Source: Paraburkholderia eburnea (GTDB lineage: Bacteria; Pseudomonadota; Gammaproteobacteria; Burkholderiales; Burkholderiaceae). Taken from it: a stretch of 64,000 bases of DNA. The position numbers were made by a program, and so were the translations under genes. Positions within the stretch are counted from its first letter, which is position 1; each line of letters starts with the position of its first letter. The notes below the pieces were generated by a model. It was not told the DNA's origin. It saw nothing but the letters and a program-made list of their open reading frames with translations, and ran no database searches. Of this stretch, positions 60,812 through 64,000 are shown piece by piece. The stretch covers positions 61,241 to 125,240 of the forward strand of contig NZ_PQGA01000018.1 of NCBI RefSeq assembly GCF_002917095.1, written 5' to 3'.

Positions 60812-61861
60812 ATGTGCGCAGCTCATATCGACCATATCGCTTTTCTCACGCCGGCCAACTATCGCGACGACGCGCCGCGTGCCGGCATCGAAGCCGCACT
60901 CGAACTCTTTCAGATGGGCGAGAAGCTGGGTTTCGACAGTGCCTGGGTACGTCAGCGGCACCTCGAACATGCCGTGTCGTCCGCCGCGACCTTCCTTGCG
61001 GCCGCGAGCCAGCGCACCACGCGCATTGGTCTTGGCGCCGCCGTGATCCAGATGGGCTACGAAAATCCGTTTCGCCTCGCCGAGGATCTTGCCAGCGTGG
61101 ACGTGCTCTCGGGCGGGCGGCTGCATGTAGGCTTGAGTGCGGGCGCGCCGGGTCATGGCGGCTTGCTGGGCGAGCGGCTGTTCGACGCCGATCCCGCGCA
61201 GATCGACTTCTCCCATGCGCGTGTCGAGCGCTTGCGCCGCAACCTGAGCGGCGAATGGCTGGGCGACGAGGAAAGCTTCGTCGAATCGGCTGCGGGGCGC
61301 GTGCGTCCGCGCATCACGCCACATGCGCCGGGGCTGGCCGCGCGGCTCTGGTATGGCGGCGGCTCGCAGCGCTCGGTCGAATGGGCCGCGCGTAACGGTT
61401 TCAATCTGCTGATCGGCAATATCACGACGGGCGAGGGCACCGACGATTATCGCGAGGCCCAGTTGCGCCAGTTGGAGATTTACCGGCAACACTGGAGCGG
61501 TGCGCAGCCGCCGCGCGTGGCGCTCGGACGCGTGATCGTGCCGCTCGACAGTGCCGATGCCGATACGCGCGAGCGTTATCGCGCCTTCGCGGCTGGACGG
61601 CACGAGCGCACGCTTGCGCCGCGCGGCGAGCGGCGCACCGTTTTCGTGCCCGATCTCGTCGGCACCTCGGACGAAATCCTCGCCCAATTGCAGGCCGATC
61701 CGGTACTCGCGCAGGTGCGCGAATTGCGGCTCGAATTGCCCTACGACCTGCCGTTCGAGAACTATCGTCAGATTCTCGAAGATTTTATTACGCGTATCGC
61801 GCCCGCATTGCAATGGCGTCCCGCAGCGCAAGCCAATGCACCTGAGCAGATTGCAGCGTGA
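60812..61861 (+). CDS. LLM-class flavin oxidoreductase
   Basis: A 349-residue luciferase-like enzyme, the third in the cluster and different from the others. It has 'GFDSAWVRQRHLEHAVSSAATFLAAASQRTTRIGLGAAVIQM' in the N-terminal half and 'LSGGRLHVGLSAGAPGHG'. It would take reduced FMN from a partner reductase that is not encoded here. It lies 30 bp after the binding-protein gene and 54 bp before the DUF3088 gene. The substrate is unknown but presumably that of the cluster. Confidence 0.9.
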   Translation: MCAAHIDHIAFLTPANYRDDAPRAGIEAALELFQMGEKLGFDSAWVRQRHLEHAVSSAATFLAAASQRTTRIGLGAAVIQMGYENPFRLAEDLASVDVLSGGRLHVGLSAGAPGHGGLLGERLFDADPAQIDFSHARVERLRRNLSGEWLGDEESFVESAAGRVRPRITPHAPGLAARLWYGGGSQRSVEWAARNGFNLLIGNITTGEGTDDYREAQLRQLEIYRQHWSGAQPPRVALGRVIVPLDSADADTRERYRAFAAGRHERTLAPRGERRTVFVPDLVGTSDEILAQLQADPVLAQVRELRLELPYDLPFENYRQILEDFITRIAPALQWRPAAQANAPEQIAA

Positions 61862-61915
61862 CGCATCGCGTTCAATTCATCGTTATCCTGATCAAACAAG
61901 AAGGAGTTGCTCGAC

Positions 61916-62260
61916 ATGAGCCAGGACTTGCTGTTGTTGCTGGAACCCGCTTTCATCGATCCGAAACACCCCGGCGAGCGTTTCGTCTGCCCGCACGGCC
62001 TTTCCATCGAAGGGCTGCTCGCGAGCGATCCGGCGCGTGCGGCGCGGCTTGACGTGAAGCGCGTGGCGTTCGCGCGCCCGCGTCCGGACGTGATCGACGC
62101 GCTCGATGAGGCACATCAAGGCTTGCCGGCGCTCGTGCTGGGCGATGAGCATCCGGTGCCGGACGATGCGCTGGCGCTGGGCGATAAGCGCTTCGTGAAT
62201 GACCCGAAGCGCATTCTCGCGCTGCTGGCCGAACGCCACGGTTTTCCGAAGGTGCATTGA
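61916..62260 (+). CDS. DUF3088 protein, thioredoxin-like fold
   Basis: A 114-residue protein. It reads like a glutaredoxin: a first strand LLLLLEP, then 'FVCPHGLSIEGLLA' with a single Cys25 in a CPHG motif at the place of the redox site, 'LDVKRVAFARPRPDVI' and the cis-Pro-like 'LPALVLGD'. It is annotated as DUF3088 in databases I know of. AAGGAG precedes the ATG, and its stop overlaps the next start. In the B. subtilis operon the small protein YtnI/CmoI is glutaredoxin-like and lies beside the monooxygenases, so this may be its counterpart. Confidence 0.85.
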   Translation: MSQDLLLLLEPAFIDPKHPGERFVCPHGLSIEGLLASDPARAARLDVKRVAFARPRPDVIDALDEAHQGLPALVLGDEHPVPDDALALGDKRFVNDPKRILALLAERHGFPKVH

Positions 62261-62769
62261 TGGCGCGCGAGGCGTTCGTCTATGTCACGGTGCGAGACCC
62301 GCGCGCGCAGCCCTTGTTCGCCGAGCTTGCCGAGGAATATCGCAGCCGCTATGCGGACGTGATTGCCGCAGAGGATCTCGAACGCGAGATGACGCGCTAT
62401 CCCGATGAGGATTTCGTGCAGCCGCGTGGGGCGTTCGTGCTGTTGCTGCGCGACGGTGTGGCCGTAGCGGGCGGCGCGTTCATGCCGCACGCGGACGCGG
62501 GCACGGCGGAGTTCAAGCGCATCTGGGCGAGCCGCCACGAGCGCCGCCAGGGCCTGGCGCGCCGTGTGCTGGTGGAACTGGAAGCGCAGGCGGCGCGCCA
62601 GGGTTATACGCGGGTGTTTCTGGGCACCGGGCCGCGTCAGCCCGAGGCTGTGGGCCTGTACACCACGAGCGGTTATACGCTGCTATCGGCGCATGATTTC
62701 GGTGACGTGCATCCGCCGGGCTATCACTTCGAAAAGCTGTTGCCTGTCCTGCAAGAGGCGCAGGTCTAG
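62260..62769 (+). CDS. GNAT-family N-acetyltransferase (second copy)
   Basis: A 169-residue acetyltransferase with motif A RRQGLARRVLVEL (about 92-104). It is paralogous to the GNAT at 48853, with the same RYP.E.F..P.GAF, TAE.KRIW and QPEA.GLY blocks. Its ATG overlaps the DUF3088 stop (TGATG), so the two are translationally coupled. It ends the cluster; a strong terminator follows. Confidence 0.9.
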   Translation: MAREAFVYVTVRDPRAQPLFAELAEEYRSRYADVIAAEDLEREMTRYPDEDFVQPRGAFVLLLRDGVAVAGGAFMPHADAGTAEFKRIWASRHERRQGLARRVLVELEAQAARQGYTRVFLGTGPRQPEAVGLYTTSGYTLLSAHDFGDVHPPGYHFEKLLPVLQEAQV

Positions 62770-62824
62770 CTACGCGATAGCCAGCTCACGCGTCGATCCA
62801 ACTGGGGCGTGAGGCGGGTATAAG

Positions 62825-62869
62825 AAAACGGGATGGCCATTGGCATAAAGCCGGCCATCCCGTTTTTTT
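62825..62869. terminator. strong bidirectional intrinsic terminator
   Basis: A 14-bp stem, AAAACGGGATGGCC (62825-62838) with GGCCATCCCGTTTT (62853-62866), and a T-run to 62869. It ends the rightward cluster and faces the convergent APC permease gene. Confidence 0.95.
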
Positions 62870-62986
62870 GTATTGCGTCTGTTACGTCATTACCACTTTC
62901 GATTCTTGCATCGGCGCAGCGCCAGATTAAGGCGTTGCGCGTGCATGCCCTTATCGATGGGATTCATGAATCGATGCCGCGCCTCT

Positions 62987-64000
62987 TTAAACCTTGGCTT
63001 CAGACGGCAGCGATTCGTATTCCGCGTGGTGCTTGCGTTCCGTGAGATACGGCGTGCGATAACCCGAATTCACACCCCAGTAGTAGAAACCGAGCGAGAT
63101 GATCGCGACGACCAGCATGTCCCAGCCGTAGGGAATCAGATCGTGGCCGCCGAACTGCTTGCTGCCGATCAGCGACAGGATCGCCATCACCGGCAGGTAG
63201 GCGCACAGCCACCATGCGGCCTTCAGATCCTGGCCCCAGCCGGCCCAGCCTTCCTTGCCCTGGAAGTAGAAGTACACCGGCAGCGCGACAACCATCAGCA
63301 GAATGATTTCGCCGGTCAGCGGCCACTTCGCCCAGTACAGGATCATCGACGCGCAGACGAACGCGAACGGCGCGATCACCTTCATGAACGGCACGGTGAG
63401 CGGACGTTCGATGTCGGTGGCGGCGCGCTTGAGCGCCATCAGGCTGATCGGGCCCGTGAGGTACGAGATCACCGTCGCCACCGAAATCACCGCCGCCAGC
63501 GAGCTCCAGCCGCGGAAGAAGAACATGAAGATGAACGACACGACCAGGTTGAACCACATCGCCGGGCGCGGCACGCCGTAGAACGGGTGCACGTTGCCGA
63601 ACATCGCCGGCATCGTGTTGTTGCGCTCCATCGCGTAGATCATGCGCGAGGTCGTTGCCATGTAGGTCGTGCCGGTGCCGCTCGGGCTCACGAACGCGTC
63701 GACGTACAGCAGGATCGCCAGCCAGTTCAGATTCAGCGCGATCGCGAGTTCCGCGAACGGCGACTTGAAGTTGAACGTGTTCCAGCCCTTCGCGACGTCC
63801 GACGGCGAGACCGCGCCGATATACGCCACCTGCAGCAGCACGTAGATCACGAGTGCGCAGACGATCGAGCCGATGACCGCGAACGGAATGCTCTTCGACG
63901 GGTTACGCGCTTCGCCCGCGAGGTTGATCGGGCTCTGGAAGCCGTTGAACGCGAACACGATGCCGCTCGTCGCGACCGCCGTGAACACCGCCGACCAGCC
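62987..64000 (-). CDS. APC-family amino-acid permease (5' end beyond window)
   Basis: The frame runs off the right edge, so the N-terminus is missing. The visible 337 residues contain at least eight spans. 'SGIVFAFNGFQSPINLAGEARNPSKSIPFAV' is the helix 6-7 region of APC transporters, and 'GTTYMATTSRMIYAMERNNTMPAMFG' is the helix 8 segment. The C-terminal part ends in a charged cytoplasmic tail. Substrate unknown; similar Burkholderia proteins are called amino-acid permeases. Confidence 0.9.
   Translation of the reverse strand, partial: GWSAVFTAVATSGIVFAFNGFQSPINLAGEARNPSKSIPFAVIGSIVCALVIYVLLQVAYIGAVSPSDVAKGWNTFNFKSPFAELAIALNLNWLAILLYVDAFVSPSGTGTTYMATTSRMIYAMERNNTMPAMFGNVHPFYGVPRPAMWFNLVVSFIFMFFFRGWSSLAAVISVATVISYLTGPISLMALKRAATDIERPLTVPFMKVIAPFAFVCASMILYWAKWPLTGEIILLMVVALPVYFYFQGKEGWAGWGQDLKAAWWLCAYLPVMAILSLIGSKQFGGHDLIPYGWDMLVVAIISLGFYYWGVNSGYRTPYLTERKHHAEYESLPSEAKV

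Overview
The window is GC-rich, densely coded DNA whose gene content (MgtC, MauG-type peroxidase, MHS/ACS transporters, many LysR/TetR/GntR/AraC regulators, KfrA-like protein, several flavin monooxygenases) fits a Burkholderiaceae bacterium of the Paraburkholderia/Caballeronia/Burkholderia type, probably a secondary chromosome or accessory-rich region. This taxonomic call is an inference from protein style, not from a marker gene. No rRNA, tRNA, CRISPR array or intact insertion sequence was recognised.

Layout. 1-1.9 kb: tail of an ACS-type MFS transporter and two short-chain dehydrogenases. 2-12 kb: a GT2 glycosyltransferase, then an Nramp-like metal transporter, a 24-residue membrane peptide, a PRC-barrel protein, MgtC and a ThDP enzyme, followed by PIG-L deacetylase, NodS-like methyltransferase and acyl-CoA dehydrogenase-like genes. 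The last three plus the glycosyltransferase look like one split surface-glycan/lipid module. 12.3-14.8 kb: MHS transporter plus M20 amidohydrolase. 15.7-19.2 kb: an osmoprotectant (OpuC/Yeh-type) ABC operon. 19.8-23.1 kb: MFS transporter plus DAO-type FAD oxidase and a truncated LysR. 23.3-30.4 kb: secreted protein, MetR-like regulator, dbpA, Na+/H+ antiporter, FrnE-like DsbA protein, KfrA-like coiled-coil protein. 30.5-35.8 kb: MauG-type dihaem peroxidase with a lipoprotein phosphoesterase, and an AraC regulator. 35.9-42.2 kb: acuI with its TetR regulator, a GST remnant, GT39 and GtrA, and a secreted NHL/beta-propeller protein.

42.8-62.8 kb is the most interesting part. A leftward operon runs from a HutC-type GntR regulator into an AprA-like flavoprotein, an AprB-like ferredoxin, a HEAT-repeat protein and a DUF971 protein. 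Rightward from the same intergenic region runs a long, nearly uninterrupted series: M14 aspartoacylase-like deacylase, GNAT, amino-acid-type substrate-binding protein, TonB, ExbB, two ExbD, TonB-dependent receptor, two luciferase-like FMN monooxygenases, a permease-ATPase fusion, a second (Tat-type) binding protein, a third luciferase-like enzyme, a thioredoxin-like DUF3088 protein and a second GNAT, closed by a strong terminator at 62.83-62.87 kb. The logic (import, N-acetylate, oxidise with an FMN monooxygenase and small thiol protein, deacylate) matches the Bacillus subtilis ytm/ytn (Sna/Cmo/Snd/Tcy) S-substituted-cysteine salvage operon, but with a dedicated outer-membrane TonB uptake system and an M14 rather than M20 deacylase. 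I propose it as a Gram-negative S-alkyl/S-succino-cysteine (or related organosulfur amino acid) salvage island; the substrate is inference. The window ends inside an APC-family permease.
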